From: Streptomyces sp. 1331.2 | Lineage (GTDB): Bacteria > Actinomycetota > Actinomycetes > Streptomycetales > Streptomycetaceae | NCBI RefSeq assembly: GCF_900199205.1 | Contig: NZ_OBMJ01000001.1 | Span: 3,909,001-3,973,000 of the forward strand | Length of the DNA: 64,000 nt | Reading direction: 5' to 3' | In this document: in pieces, positions 33,689-42,439 of the stretch | How the letters are laid out: each line of letters starts with the position of its first letter | Position numbering within the stretch: the stretch's first letter is position 1 | The notes under the pieces: generated by a model | Database searches by the model: none | What the model was told of the DNA's origin: nothing | Seen by the model: only the letters and a program-made list of their open reading frames with translations | Program-made: the position numbers and the translations under genes

Positions 33689-34012
33689 ATGGGCTGGGTT
33701 GACGACTGGAGTGCGCAGGCCGCCTGCCGCACGAGTGATCCGGACGAACTGTTCGTCCAGGGGGCGGCACAGAACCGCGCGAAGGCGGTCTGCAGCGGCT
33801 GCCCCGTGCGGACGGAGTGCCTCGCGGACGCCCTGGACAACCGGGTGGAGTTCGGGGTCTGGGGCGGGATGACGGAGCGCGAGCGCCGGGCGCTGCTGCG
33901 CCGCCGCCCGACGGTCATGTCGTGGCGGAGGCTGCTGGAGACGGCCCGCACCGAGTACGAGGAGTCCCTCGCGACCGGCGTGATACTGACGGACTACGCC
34001 CAGGCGGGCTGA
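33689..34012 (+). CDS. wblA: WhiB-like iron-sulfur regulator WblA
   Basis: This 107-residue WhiB-like protein has four cluster cysteines at 13, 35, 38 and 44 (AACRT, AVCSGCPV, TECLA) holding a 4Fe-4S cluster. The GVWGG turn follows at 56-60, then a basic DNA-binding tail (RRALLRRRPTVMSWRRL). Sequence and position beside a class A PBP and two ArsA-like ATPases match Streptomyces wblA and M. tuberculosis whiB4. WblA represses antibiotic production and promotes sporulation in Streptomyces. The unusually long upstream spacer suits a highly regulated gene. Confidence 0.93.
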   Translation: MGWVDDWSAQAACRTSDPDELFVQGAAQNRAKAVCSGCPVRTECLADALDNRVEFGVWGGMTERERRALLRRRPTVMSWRRLLETARTEYEESLATGVILTDYAQAG

Positions 34013-34109
34013 GCCCGGCCCGGCACCGCCACCGCGCCGAGCCCCGGCCGCAGCGCCGCAGGCCGAGCCCTGGTCGGCCAGGAGCGGCGCCGCCCGGTGC
34101 AGCACCGCG

Positions 34110-35294
34110 CTACGACGCCCCGCTGAGCCGGTCCCCGATGGCCCGCAGCCCCTCCAGGTCGTGCACGTCGCCCGGCAGCGCCGGGACCTCCACGATCGGC
34201 ACGTCCGGGTAGACCGAGACGAAGCGGTCGCGGGTGCGGCGCTCCCGCCCCATGATCTGCATCCGCTCGGCGTGCAGCCTCAGCAGCCCGGCCGCGAGCA
34301 GCTCCGCCTCCGGCGAGGAGTGCTCCGAGCCGTTCTCCTCCAGGGCCTCGGCCGCCGCCAGCGCCCGCTCCGCGGTGAGCTGCGGGGCGCCCGTGCCGTG
34401 CACCCGGTTGAGCACCAGCCCGGCCAGCGGCATCCGGTCCGCGGCCAGCCGGTCGACGAAGTACGCCGCCTCGCGCAGCGCGTCCCGCTCCGGCGCGGCC
34501 ACCACCAGGAACGCCGTGCCCGGCGCCTTGAGCAGCTGGTACGTGCGGTCGGCGCGCTCGCGGAAGCCGCCGAACATCGAGTCCATCGCGCTGACGAAGG
34601 TCTGCACGTCGGTGAGCAGCTGGGCGCCGAAGATCTTGCCCAGGGTGCCGGTGAGCAGGCCCATCCCGGCGTTCAGGAACCGCATCGCGCTGCGCCCGCC
34701 GACCTTGGCCGGGGCGGTCAGGATCCGGATCACCCGGCCGTCCAGGAAGGACCCGAGCCGGTTGGGGGCGTCCAGGAAGTCCAGTGCCGAGCGGGACGGC
34801 GGGGTGTCCACGACGATCAGGTCCCACTCCTCGGCGGCGCGCAGCTGCCCCAGCTTCTCCATCGCCATGTACTCCTGCGTGCCCGCGAAGCCGGCCGACA
34901 GGGACTGGTAGAAGGGGTTCTCCATGATCGCCCTGGCCCGTTCGGGCTCGGCGTGGGCCAGCACGACCTCGTCGAAGGTCCGCTTCATGTCCAGCATCAT
35001 GGCCTGGAGCTCCCCCTCGCCGGTCACCCCCTTGACCACCCGGGGGGTGTTGTCCAGCTCGGTCAGGCCCATCGACTGGGCGAGCCGGCGGGCCGGATCG
35101 ATGGTCAGCACGACGACCTTGCGGCCGCGTTCGGCGGCCCGCAGGCCGATCGCCGCGGCGGTGGTCGTCTTGCCGACGCCGCCCGAGCCGCAGCAGACGA
35201 CGATCCTGGTCTTCGGGTCGTCGATCAGCTCGTCCACCGCGAGCCGCTTCCCGGTGCTCCGCACCCCGCCGGTGCCCGTGCCGCCGGTGCTCAT
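34110..35294 (-). CDS. ArsA/Get3-like ATPase 2
   Basis: This 394-residue P-loop ATPase has a Walker A GSGGVGKTTT (36-45), the switch-like region VVLTIDPARRLAQSMGL, and DLIVVDTPPSRSALDFLD. It is annotated as an anion-transporting ATPase but lacks the arsenite-binding cysteines. Its ATG overlaps the stop of the second ATPase (ATGA), so the pair probably forms a heterodimer. M. tuberculosis Rv3679/Rv3680 is the matching pair, reported to be a Get3-like guide complex involved in glycerol metabolism. Confidence 0.88.
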   Translation of the reverse strand: MSTGGTGTGGVRSTGKRLAVDELIDDPKTRIVVCCGSGGVGKTTTAAAIGLRAAERGRKVVVLTIDPARRLAQSMGLTELDNTPRVVKGVTGEGELQAMMLDMKRTFDEVVLAHAEPERARAIMENPFYQSLSAGFAGTQEYMAMEKLGQLRAAEEWDLIVVDTPPSRSALDFLDAPNRLGSFLDGRVIRILTAPAKVGGRSAMRFLNAGMGLLTGTLGKIFGAQLLTDVQTFVSAMDSMFGGFRERADRTYQLLKAPGTAFLVVAAPERDALREAAYFVDRLAADRMPLAGLVLNRVHGTGAPQLTAERALAAAEALEENGSEHSSPEAELLAAGLLRLHAERMQIMGRERRTRDRFVSVYPDVPIVEVPALPGDVHDLEGLRAIGDRLSGAS

Positions 35295-36364
35295 GCCGCC
35301 CCCTGCCGCTTCAGTTCGCCCGCCAGCCGGTACAGCGCGCCGAGGTCCACGCCCTCACCCAGCAGCGGAAGTTCGTACGTCGGGATGCGCAGCTGCTGCA
35401 GGTCGGTGCGCTGCGCGCGCTCCAGCTCGACCCGCTCGGCGTGTTCCCTGGCCTGTTCCAGCAGCGGGTCGAGCAGCGGCTCCACCGCCGCCCGGACCGT
35501 CTCCGGCTTGCGCGAGCGGCCGCCGAGCCCGGCCTCCCCGAGCGCCAGGGCGACGTCCTCGCGGTGGTCGCCGTCCACCGCGGCCACCGCCGCCGCGTCC
35601 AGCAGCGGGGGCCGGACCATGTTGACGATCACCCCGCCCACCGGGAGCCTGGCCTCGCGCAGCTCCCCGATGCCGTCGACCGTCTCCTGCACCGGCATCT
35701 CCTCCAGCAGGGTGACCAGGTGCACCGCGGTCTCCGGGGACTTCAGCACCCGCATCACGGCCTGCGCCTGGGTGTGTATCGGGCCGATCCTGGCCAGCCC
35801 GGCGACTTCGGCGTTGACGTTCAGGAACCGGGTCAGCCGTCCGGTCGGCGGTGCGTCCATCACCACCGCGTCGTAGCGCCGCCGGCCGTCCGGGTCCTTG
35901 CGCCGGGTCGCCTCGCAGGCCTTGCCGGTGAGCAGGACGTCCCGGACGCCGGGCGCGACGGTGGTGGCGAAGTCCACGAAGCCGACCTTCTGCAGCGCCT
36001 TGCCGGCCCGGCCGAGCTTGTAGAACATCTCCAGGTACTCCAGCAGCGCCTGCTCGGTGTCGATCGCCAGCGCGAACACCTCGCCGGCGCCGGCCTCCCC
36101 GGCGGGCAGCCCCAGCTGGGCGCGGGAGGCCGAGGCGATCCGGCGTTCCTCGTACGGGAGGGCGGCGATCCCGAAGAGCTCGGCGATGCCCTGCCGCCCC
36201 TCGACCTCGATCAGCAGCACCCGCCCGCCGTCCGCGGCGAGCGCCAGGGCCAGCGCCGCGGCCAGCGTGGTCTTCCCGGTGCCGCCCTTGCCGCTGACCA
36301 CGTGCAGCCGGACGCCCTCCCAGTCGGGGTCGCGCCGGTCCGCCTGGCCGGGGGTGCGTGCCAC
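35291..36364 (-). CDS. ArsA/Get3-like ATPase 1
   Basis: This 357-residue P-loop ATPase has GKGGTGKTT (25-33) and a second motif YDAVVMDAPPTGRLTRFL typical of the ArsA/Get3 switch II. It starts with ATG at 36364; the next ATPase begins within its stop. Upstream, a 212-bp divergent region separates it from the DUF4177 gene and contains three short AGGGTGCCC repeats. The two ATPases probably assemble together, as in Mycobacterium. Confidence 0.88.
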   Translation of the reverse strand: MARTPGQADRRDPDWEGVRLHVVSGKGGTGKTTLAAALALALAADGGRVLLIEVEGRQGIAELFGIAALPYEERRIASASRAQLGLPAGEAGAGEVFALAIDTEQALLEYLEMFYKLGRAGKALQKVGFVDFATTVAPGVRDVLLTGKACEATRRKDPDGRRRYDAVVMDAPPTGRLTRFLNVNAEVAGLARIGPIHTQAQAVMRVLKSPETAVHLVTLLEEMPVQETVDGIGELREARLPVGGVIVNMVRPPLLDAAAVAAVDGDHREDVALALGEAGLGGRSRKPETVRAAVEPLLDPLLEQAREHAERVELERAQRTDLQQLRIPTYELPLLGEGVDLGALYRLAGELKRQGAA

Positions 36365-36576
36365 GCTCCGTCTCCGTCCGTCTCCGTCCTACGGGCGTCC
36401 CCTCCTGCCGAGGGTGCCCCTCACCAGGGTGCCCTCTCGCGAGGGTAACCAGGGACCGCACCGGATGCCCGGAGCACCTGGGTTGCCAGGCCTGATCATG
36501 CCCTCTTTGTGCCCCACCTCACACGCCGCCCGCCCGGGGGAGCCGATCGCCTCGGCGGCTCGTCTAGAGTCTGGCC

Positions 36577-36735
36577 ATGACCAAGTGGGAATACATGACG
36601 GCGCCCCTGCTGGTGCACGCCACCAAGCAGATCCTGGACAACTTCGGCGAGGACGGCTGGGAGCTCGTCCAGGTCGTGCCCGGCCCGAACCCGGAGCAGC
36701 TGGTGGCCTACTTCAAGCGGGAGAAGAACGCATGA
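36577..36735 (+). CDS. DUF4177 small protein (52 aa)
   Basis: The short frame from ATG 36577 begins MTKWEYMTAPLLVHATKQIL and has the DUF4177 pattern FGEDGWELVQVVPGP. Its TGA overlaps the ATG of the RidA gene (ATGA). The same small protein sits next to RidA and the ArsA pair in M. tuberculosis (Rv3678A). Function unknown; conservation of position suggests a real gene. Confidence 0.85.
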   Translation: MTKWEYMTAPLLVHATKQILDNFGEDGWELVQVVPGPNPEQLVAYFKREKNA

Positions 36736-37199
36736 GCGCCGTGGAGGCGAAGCTCGCCGAGCTGGGCCTGACCCTGCCCGAGGTGGCCGCCCCGGTCGCC
36801 GCGTACGTGCCGGCCGTGCGGTCCGGTGAGTTCGTGTTCACCTCCGGCCAGCTCCCGGTGGTCGAGGGCAAGCTGGTCAGCACCGGCAAGGTCGGCGCCG
36901 AGGTGTCCCCGGAGGAGGCCAAGGAGCTCGCGCAGATCTGCGCGCTGAACGCCCTGGCCGCCGTGAAGTCGGTGATCGGCGACCTGGACCGGATCGAGCG
37001 GGTCGTCAAGGTCGTCGGCTTCGTCGCCTCCGCCCCCGACTTCACCGGTCAGCCGGCCGTCGTCAACGGCGCCAGCGAGCTGCTGGGCAAGGTGCTGGGT
37101 GTCGCGGGCGTGCACGCCCGCAGCGCCGTCGGCGTCGCGGTGCTGCCGCTGGACGCCCCGGTCGAGGTCGAGCTGCAGGTGCGGGTCACGACCGGCTGA
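36732..37199 (+). CDS. RidA-like (YjgF family) deaminase
   Basis: This 155-residue protein is of the RidA superfamily, which removes reactive enamine/imine intermediates. It has TSGQLPVVEGKLVSTGKVGA near the start, LDRIERVVKVVGFVASAPDF in the middle, and ARSAVGVAVLPLDAPVEVEL at the end. The Arg that binds substrate in active RidA falls in the HARSAVG segment. Coupled to the DUF4177 gene by ATGA. Confidence 0.88.
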   Translation: MSAVEAKLAELGLTLPEVAAPVAAYVPAVRSGEFVFTSGQLPVVEGKLVSTGKVGAEVSPEEAKELAQICALNALAAVKSVIGDLDRIERVVKVVGFVASAPDFTGQPAVVNGASELLGKVLGVAGVHARSAVGVAVLPLDAPVEVELQVRVTTG

Positions 37200-37262
37200 G
37201 TGTGATCGTCGAGGCGGGGTTGGGCCTGTCCAACCCCGCCTCCGTGCGCTTAGCATCCGGGC

Positions 37263-38129
37263 ATGGACCATCGAGCCACGACGCTCCCGATGCCGCCCGG
37301 TTGGCCCGCCCGGATCCGGGCGGTCGACTCCGGCGTGCTGACCCCGCCGGTGCCCAGGCCCGCCGCGACCGTCGTGCTGCTGCGCGACGCCGCCGCCGGG
37401 CCGGAGGCCTACCTGCTGCGCCGACGCACCTCGATGGCCTTCGCGGCCGGCATGTACGCCTACCCGGGCGGCGGCGTGGACCCGCGGGACGCCGAGCTCG
37501 AGCCGGGCTGGGCCGGGCCGTCGCCCGAGGAGTGGGCGCGCCGGCTCGGGGTGGACGCCCGGACGGCCCGGGCGGTGGTCTGCGCGGCCGTCCGCGAGAC
37601 CTTCGAGGAGGCCGGCGTGCTGCTCGCCGGCCCGGACGCGGACAGCGTCGCCGCGCCCCGCGACTGGTCCGCCGAGCGGGCCGCGCTGGAGGCGCACGAG
37701 TTGTCCTTCGCCGAGTTCCTGCGCGACCACGGCCTGGTGCTGCGCAGCGACCTGCTGGGCGGCTGGGCCCGCTGGGTGACCCCGGAGTTCGAGGAGCGCC
37801 GGTACGACACCTGGTTCTTCGTGGCCGCCCTGCCCTCCGGCCAGCGCGCCGCCCTGGAGGTCGGCGAGGCCGACCGGGTCGCCTGGCTGAGCCCGGCCGA
37901 GGCGGTCCGCGGGTACCAGGAGGGCCGGTTCGGCATGCTGCCGCCGACCGTCACGGTGCTACGCGAGCTGTCGCAGGTCCGGACCGCCGCCGAGGCGCTG
38001 GCCGCGGCCGCCGACCGCCCGCTGACGCCGGTCCTGGGCCGGGCCGAGGTCCGGGGGGACCGCATGACGGTCCGCTGGCCCGGGTACGACGAGCTGACCA
38101 TCGACGGGGAGTTCCCCGAGGACTCCTGA
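37263..38129 (+). CDS. NUDIX hydrolase
   Basis: This 288-residue hydrolase has a Nudix box in the form AAVRETFEEAGVLLAG, preceded by YPGGGVDPRD. It probably cleaves a nucleoside diphosphate derivative; the long N-terminal extension and acidic C terminus (DGEFPEDS) resemble Streptomyces ADP-ribose or CoA-type hydrolases. It starts 63 bp after RidA on the same strand. Substrate cannot be deduced. Confidence 0.85.
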   Translation: MDHRATTLPMPPGWPARIRAVDSGVLTPPVPRPAATVVLLRDAAAGPEAYLLRRRTSMAFAAGMYAYPGGGVDPRDAELEPGWAGPSPEEWARRLGVDARTARAVVCAAVRETFEEAGVLLAGPDADSVAAPRDWSAERAALEAHELSFAEFLRDHGLVLRSDLLGGWARWVTPEFEERRYDTWFFVAALPSGQRAALEVGEADRVAWLSPAEAVRGYQEGRFGMLPPTVTVLRELSQVRTAAEALAAAADRPLTPVLGRAEVRGDRMTVRWPGYDELTIDGEFPEDS

Positions 38130-38217
38130 ACCGTCCGCCCGCACCACCGCAGAACCGCAGATCGCCGTAGATCACCGCGGATCACCGCACATCGCGCAGA
38201 GAAAGGACCGACGCCCG

Positions 38218-38391
38218 ATGACCCACAACGACGTGGCTCGCCGGACGGCACCCGAGATGCCCGCCCGACGCCTGATCCCCCGTACCCCGGCCTGCGACAG
38301 CCCGGTCCCGTTCGTCGAGGTGGCACAGCGCGCCCTCGTCCGGGCGCTGCCGCTGCGGGCCCTGCACCGAGATGGAGAGAGCAGCCGGTGA
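38218..38391 (+). CDS. Small hypothetical protein (57 aa)
   Basis: The frame from ATG 38218, with GAAAGGA 10 bases upstream, begins MTHNDVARRTAPEMPARRLI and ends HRDGESSR. It is basic with no motif. Its TGA overlaps a GTG that starts the chain of mini-frames at 38388-38565. Existence is supported by the ribosome site and by that coupling, not by homology. Confidence 0.45.
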   Translation: MTHNDVARRTAPEMPARRLIPRTPACDSPVPFVEVAQRALVRALPLRALHRDGESSR

Positions 38392-38565
38392 TCGAGCGAA
38401 CCACCGAGGTCTGCACATGAGCGAGCGAATCATCGTGAGGTGCGCGTTGCGCGAAGCGGCTGCCGAGCGCAGCGAGGTGGGTGCATGAGCGAGCGGAGCG
38501 AGCGAATCATCGAGAGGTGCGCGTTGCGCGAAGCGGCTGCCGAGCGCAGCGAGGTGGGCGCATGA
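38388..38565 (+). repeat. Chain of coupled mini-ORFs formed by a repeated unit
   Basis: Three tiny frames follow each other through overlapping stop/start codons: GTG 38388-38420 (10 codons), ATG 38417-38488 (23 codons) and ATG 38485-38565 (26 codons). The last overlaps the ATG of the next real gene. The second and third encode nearly the same peptide (both begin MSER, contain RCALREAAAERSEVGA, and end in ATGA). They differ by an inserted 9 bases (GAGCGGAGC). The repeat therefore preserves translational coupling from the 57-aa gene to the metallo-beta-lactamase gene. Confidence 0.75.
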
Positions 38566-39395
38566 GCGGCCTTCTGCCGGGTGACCCCGCCGTCGTCGTC
38601 GGCGGCGAGGCCACTCCTCGGGCGCTGTGCGTGCTGGCGCCGAATCCGTCGCCCATGACGCTGGACGGCACCAACACCTGGCTGCTCTCCGAGCCCGGCT
38701 CGGACCTCGCCGTGGTGATCGATCCGGGCCCGCTGCACGAGGGCCACCTGCGCCGGGTGATCGACTTCGCGGAGGAGCGGGGCAAGCGGATCGCGCTGAC
38801 CCTGCTCACCCACGGCCACGCCGACCACTCCGAGGGCGCGGCCCGGTTCGCCGAGCTGACCCGCACCGAGGTGCGGGCCCTGGACCCGGCGCACCGGCTG
38901 GGCTCCGAGGGCCTGGTGGGCGGCCAGCGGCTGGACGTCGGCGGCCTGGACCTGCGGGTGGTGGCCACCCCCGGCCACACCTCGGACTCGCTGACCTTCC
39001 ACCTGCCGGAGGACGGCGCGATCCTCACCGGCGACACCGTGCTCGGCCGCGGCACCACGATGGTCGCGCACCCCGACGGCCGGCTGGGCGACTACCTGGA
39101 CTCGCTGCGCCGGCTGCACACGATGGCCGCCCAGCACGGCGTGCGGACCGTGCTGCCCGGCCACGGCCCGGTGCTGGCGGACGCGCTCGGCGCCGTCGAC
39201 TACTACCTGGCCCACCGGGCCAACCGGCTCGCCCAGGTGGAGACCGCGGTCGAGACGGGCTGCCGGACGGCCCCCGAGGTGGTCGCGCGGGTCTACGCCG
39301 ACGTGGACCGGGCGCTCTGGCCGGCCGCCGAGTTGTCCGTGCGGGCCCAGCTGGACTACCTGGAGGAGCACGGGCTGATTCCGGGCCTCGACTGA
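38562..39395 (+). CDS. Metallo-beta-lactamase fold hydrolase
   Basis: This 277-residue MBL-fold protein has metal ligands in THGHADH (83-89), the downstream ATPGHTSDS, and GDTVLGRGTTM. I chose ATG 38562 because it overlaps the mini-frame stop and gives MSGLLPGDPAVVVGGEATPR; the longer in-frame start at 38481 is the repeat. This type occurs at the same place in M. tuberculosis (Rv3677c). The substrate is unknown; LACTB2-like RNA or thioester hydrolysis is possible. Confidence 0.9.
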   Translation: MSGLLPGDPAVVVGGEATPRALCVLAPNPSPMTLDGTNTWLLSEPGSDLAVVIDPGPLHEGHLRRVIDFAEERGKRIALTLLTHGHADHSEGAARFAELTRTEVRALDPAHRLGSEGLVGGQRLDVGGLDLRVVATPGHTSDSLTFHLPEDGAILTGDTVLGRGTTMVAHPDGRLGDYLDSLRRLHTMAAQHGVRTVLPGHGPVLADALGAVDYYLAHRANRLAQVETAVETGCRTAPEVVARVYADVDRALWPAAELSVRAQLDYLEEHGLIPGLD

Positions 39396-39476
39396 CCCGG
39401 CCCGTGCCTGCCGGGGCCCGGCGGCCCGCCCACGCCTGCCTTCCCTGCGCACCACCCGCGAACGGCTCGCGAACGC

Positions 39477-39508
39477 CGAAGGGCCCGTCCGTCCGGACGG
39501 GCCCTTCG
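39477..39508. terminator. Bidirectional terminator between MBL and crp genes
   Basis: A 15-bp stem CGAAGGGCCCGTCCG with its complement lies between convergent genes. Confidence 0.85.
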
Positions 39509-39549
39509 CGGTGCTCGGAGCGCTTGGTGCGCTCGGTGCACTCGCAGCG

Positions 39550-40224
39550 TCAGCGCGAGCGGCGCGACAGCCGCTCGACGTCCAGCAGGACCACCGCGCG
39601 CGCCTCCAGCTTCAGCCAGCCGCGGCCGGCGAAGTCGGCGAGCGCCTTGTTGACCGTCTCGCGGGAGGCGCCGACCAGCTGGGCCAGCTCCTCCTGGGTG
39701 AGGTCGTGGGCGACGTGGATGCCCTCGTCGGACTGCACGCCGAAGCGCCGGGAGAGGTCCAGCAGGGCCTTGGCGACACGGCCGGGCACGTCGGAGAAGA
39801 CCAGGTCGGACATCACGTCGTTGGTCCGGCGCAGCCGCCGGGCGATGGCCCGCAGCAGCGCGATGGAGACCTCGGGGCGGGCGTGCAGCCAGGGCTGCAG
39901 GTCGCCGTGGCCCAGGCCGAGCAGCTTGACCTCGGTCAGCGCGCTGGCCGTGGCGGTGCGCGGGCCGGGGTCGAACAGCGACAGCTCGCCGATCATCTCG
40001 CTGGGGCCGAGGACGGCCAGCATGTTCTCGCGGCCGTCAGGCGAGGCGCGGTGCAGCTTGACCTTGCCCTCCGCGACGACGTAGAGCCGGTCGCCCGGGT
40101 CGCCCTCGTGGAACAGCGACTCCCCACGGGCGAGGGTGACCTCGGTCATGGAAGCGCGCAGCTCGCCGGCCTGTTCGTCGTCGAGTGCCGCGAAGAGTGC
40201 GGCGCGCCGCAGAACGTCGTCCAC
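39550..40224 (-). CDS. crp: CRP/FNR-type cAMP receptor protein
   Basis: This 224-residue regulator has an N-terminal cyclic-nucleotide domain (EGDPGDRLYVVAEGKVKLHR, then GELSLFDPGPRTATASALTE) and a C-terminal winged helix (LTQEELAQLVGASRETVNKA). The GTG at 40224 has GGAGGA upstream. The cAMP-contacting PGPRTATA motif is intact. In Streptomyces, Crp controls germination and secondary metabolism; its place between the MBL gene and nth matches S. coelicolor and Rv3676. Confidence 0.93.
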   Translation of the reverse strand: MDDVLRRAALFAALDDEQAGELRASMTEVTLARGESLFHEGDPGDRLYVVAEGKVKLHRASPDGRENMLAVLGPSEMIGELSLFDPGPRTATASALTEVKLLGLGHGDLQPWLHARPEVSIALLRAIARRLRRTNDVMSDLVFSDVPGRVAKALLDLSRRFGVQSDEGIHVAHDLTQEELAQLVGASRETVNKALADFAGRGWLKLEARAVVLLDVERLSRRSR

Positions 40225-40416
40225 GTGCTTCCTCCTTCTCGGCCGTCCGGCTGGTGGGCCGTCCGGCGCAAGTTCCGTTCAGTGTTCTGCGTCACCAAGC
40301 ATGGCGCATGTCGCTCCGATCATATGAGGAGGGGGTGTGCCGAGGTGTGCCGTGCGGGGCCATTCGTACCGGAAGGTCATCGTCCGGGACGCCTCGCGGA
40401 GGTGCCCGGGAGCGTC

Positions 40417-41424
40417 CTACTCGAATGCCCGTCCGCCCTGGTCGAACAGGGAATCGCCCACCGCCGTACGGGCGTGGAGGACGGCGTGGCCGGCGCGGTG
40501 GGCGCTGGTCAGGCCCGCCGCGCGCAGGGCGGTGAGGTGCTGGGAGACCCCGGCCGGGGAGAGCCCGGTGCGGCGGGCCAGCTCGGTGGTCGAGCCCGGG
40601 GAGTCCAGTTCGGCCAGCAGCCGGGCGCGGGAGCGGCCGAGGACGCCGGCCAGTGCGTCCGCCCGGTCCGTGGTGTCCGCCGGGCGTTCCCACAGGGTGG
40701 CCGTGCCGCGGGCCGGATAGATCAGCTGCGGCGGGTCCGGCGGCAGGACCCGGGTGAGCACCCGCGGCCAGGCGAAGGCCGAGGGCAGGAGCAGCAGCCC
40801 GGCCCCGGCGCTCAGCCGGGTCACCCCGCAGTGCCGCTGCTCCAGTCGCAGCGCGCTGCCGTCCCAGCGGACCGTCTCGTGCAGCTCGTCCAGCATCCGC
40901 GCGGTGCCGTGCTCGGCGGCCTGCCGGGAGCGGTGGAAGACGTCCGCCGCGAGCAGCGCGCGGATCCGGGCCCAGTACGGGGCGAGCGCCAGCTCCCAGT
41001 ACGCCTCGATGTCCGCGGCCAGCCGGGGCAGCTGCGCCGCCGGATCGCGGTACAGCGGCGCCAGGAGGGCCGGCAGCCGGCCGCCGGCCTCGGCGGCGAG
41101 GATGTCGAGGTCGACCCGGACCTGCCCGGCGCCGGTGGCGGTGATCGCGGTCAGCTCCTCGGCGAGGGTGGGGGAGAAGCCGGTCGGGGCGGGGTTGAGG
41201 AAGTCCGGCAGGTGGCCGGTGGGCGGCACCAGCGCGGCCAGCCGTTCCAGCGCCGGCCCGGCGGCGGCCGACCGCTCGCGGACCCGCCCGGCCCAGCGGC
41301 GGTGCAGTGCCGGCACGGGGGAGTGGGCGAGGGCGCGCAGGCTGGTCACCACCTCCTGCATCGGCGAGACGGCGAACCGGGTCAGCGCCAAGTCCTGGGC
41401 AGAGAAGTGCAGTTCGGTACGCAT
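40417..41424 (-). CDS. DUF5937/ArsR-type HTH regulator
   Basis: This 335-residue protein begins MRTELHFSAQDLALTRFAVS, a DUF5937-type N-terminal domain common in Streptomyces. It ends in an ArsR-like winged helix (LDSPGSTTELARRTGLSPAG, VSQHLTALRAAGLTSAHRAG). It is divergent from the PEP mutase-like gene across 112 bp and may repress it. Ligand unknown. Confidence 0.8.
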   Translation of the reverse strand: MRTELHFSAQDLALTRFAVSPMQEVVTSLRALAHSPVPALHRRWAGRVRERSAAAGPALERLAALVPPTGHLPDFLNPAPTGFSPTLAEELTAITATGAGQVRVDLDILAAEAGGRLPALLAPLYRDPAAQLPRLAADIEAYWELALAPYWARIRALLAADVFHRSRQAAEHGTARMLDELHETVRWDGSALRLEQRHCGVTRLSAGAGLLLLPSAFAWPRVLTRVLPPDPPQLIYPARGTATLWERPADTTDRADALAGVLGRSRARLLAELDSPGSTTELARRTGLSPAGVSQHLTALRAAGLTSAHRAGHAVLHARTAVGDSLFDQGGRAFE

Positions 41425-41536
41425 CCGGGCCCCCTCCGCGGAAGATTCAGCCCCAGCTTAATCACTGGCAGGGGCGGCGGCGCCGGGCGCAGGATGCCTG
41501 CGTCCCCACCGATCCCGTACGAAAGCCGGTGCCTCC

Positions 41537-42361
41537 ATGCCCACCACCACCGAGTCCCGCGCGCGGGCGCTGCGGCTGCGCGAGCTGATCGCGGACGGCG
41601 TGCTCCTGCTGCCCAACGCCTGGGACGCGGGCAGCGCCGCGGTGATCGCCTCGGCCGGCGCGCAGGCAGTCGCCACCACCAGCGGCGGCGTCTCCTGGTC
41701 GCTCGGGCACGGCGACGGCCAGCGGCTCGACCGGGCGGCGGCGGTCGAGGCGGCCGGGCGGATCGTCGCGGCGGTGGACCTGCCGGTCACCGTCGACGCC
41801 GAGGGCGGGTACGGGCCGCTGCCCGCCGACGTGGCCGCGACCGTGACGGCCCTGGTCGGGGCGGGTGCGGCCGGCGTCAACCTGGAGGACTCGACGGCCG
41901 TCGGCGGCCCGCTCTTCCCGGTCGCCGAGCAGGCCGAGCGGCTGCGCGCGGCCCGTACGGCGGCGGCCGGGGCCGGACTGCCGGAGCTGGTGGTCAACGC
42001 CCGCACCGACGTCTTCCTGTTCGGGCTGGGCGGGCTCGACGACGTGCTGGAGCGGGCCGAGGCCTATGCCGAGGCGGGCGCCGACGGCCTGTTCGTCCCC
42101 GGGCTGCTGGACCTCGACGCCCTCACCGAGCTGTGCAAGCGCTCGGCGCTGCCGGTGAACGCGATGGCCGTCCCGGGTGGGCCGACCGTGGCCGAGCTCG
42201 CCGCCACGGGGGTGCGGCGGATCAGCCTCGGCACCGGCCTCGTCCAGCTCGCGTACACCGCCGCCCGCCGCGCCGCCGCCGAACTCCTGGGCGCCGGGAC
42301 GCTGACGGAGCTCGACGGGGCGCTCGGCTTCGGGGAGCTGAACGGGCTGTACCGGGGCTGA
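41537..42361 (+). CDS. Isocitrate lyase / PEP mutase superfamily protein
   Basis: This 274-residue TIM-barrel protein has the family segments LLLPNAWDAGSAAVIASAGA, DLPVTVDAEGGYG with metal-binding acids, AGVNLEDS, and NARTDVFL. The catalytic KKCGH loop of isocitrate and methylisocitrate lyases is absent. That argues for an oxaloacetate decarboxylase or phosphonomutase-like activity rather than lyase. It is divergent from the DUF5937 regulator and next to an RraA-like gene, which can also act on oxaloacetate-like acids. Confidence 0.8.
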   Translation: MPTTTESRARALRLRELIADGVLLLPNAWDAGSAAVIASAGAQAVATTSGGVSWSLGHGDGQRLDRAAAVEAAGRIVAAVDLPVTVDAEGGYGPLPADVAATVTALVGAGAAGVNLEDSTAVGGPLFPVAEQAERLRAARTAAAGAGLPELVVNARTDVFLFGLGGLDDVLERAEAYAEAGADGLFVPGLLDLDALTELCKRSALPVNAMAVPGGPTVAELAATGVRRISLGTGLVQLAYTAARRAAAELLGAGTLTELDGALGFGELNGLYRG

Positions 42362-42439
42362 TCCACGCGGTCGCGACGCCGGCCGAGGGCTGGTCGGAGG
42401 TGGGGCCGGGGCCGGTCCCGGGGCGCAGCGGCGCGCCGG

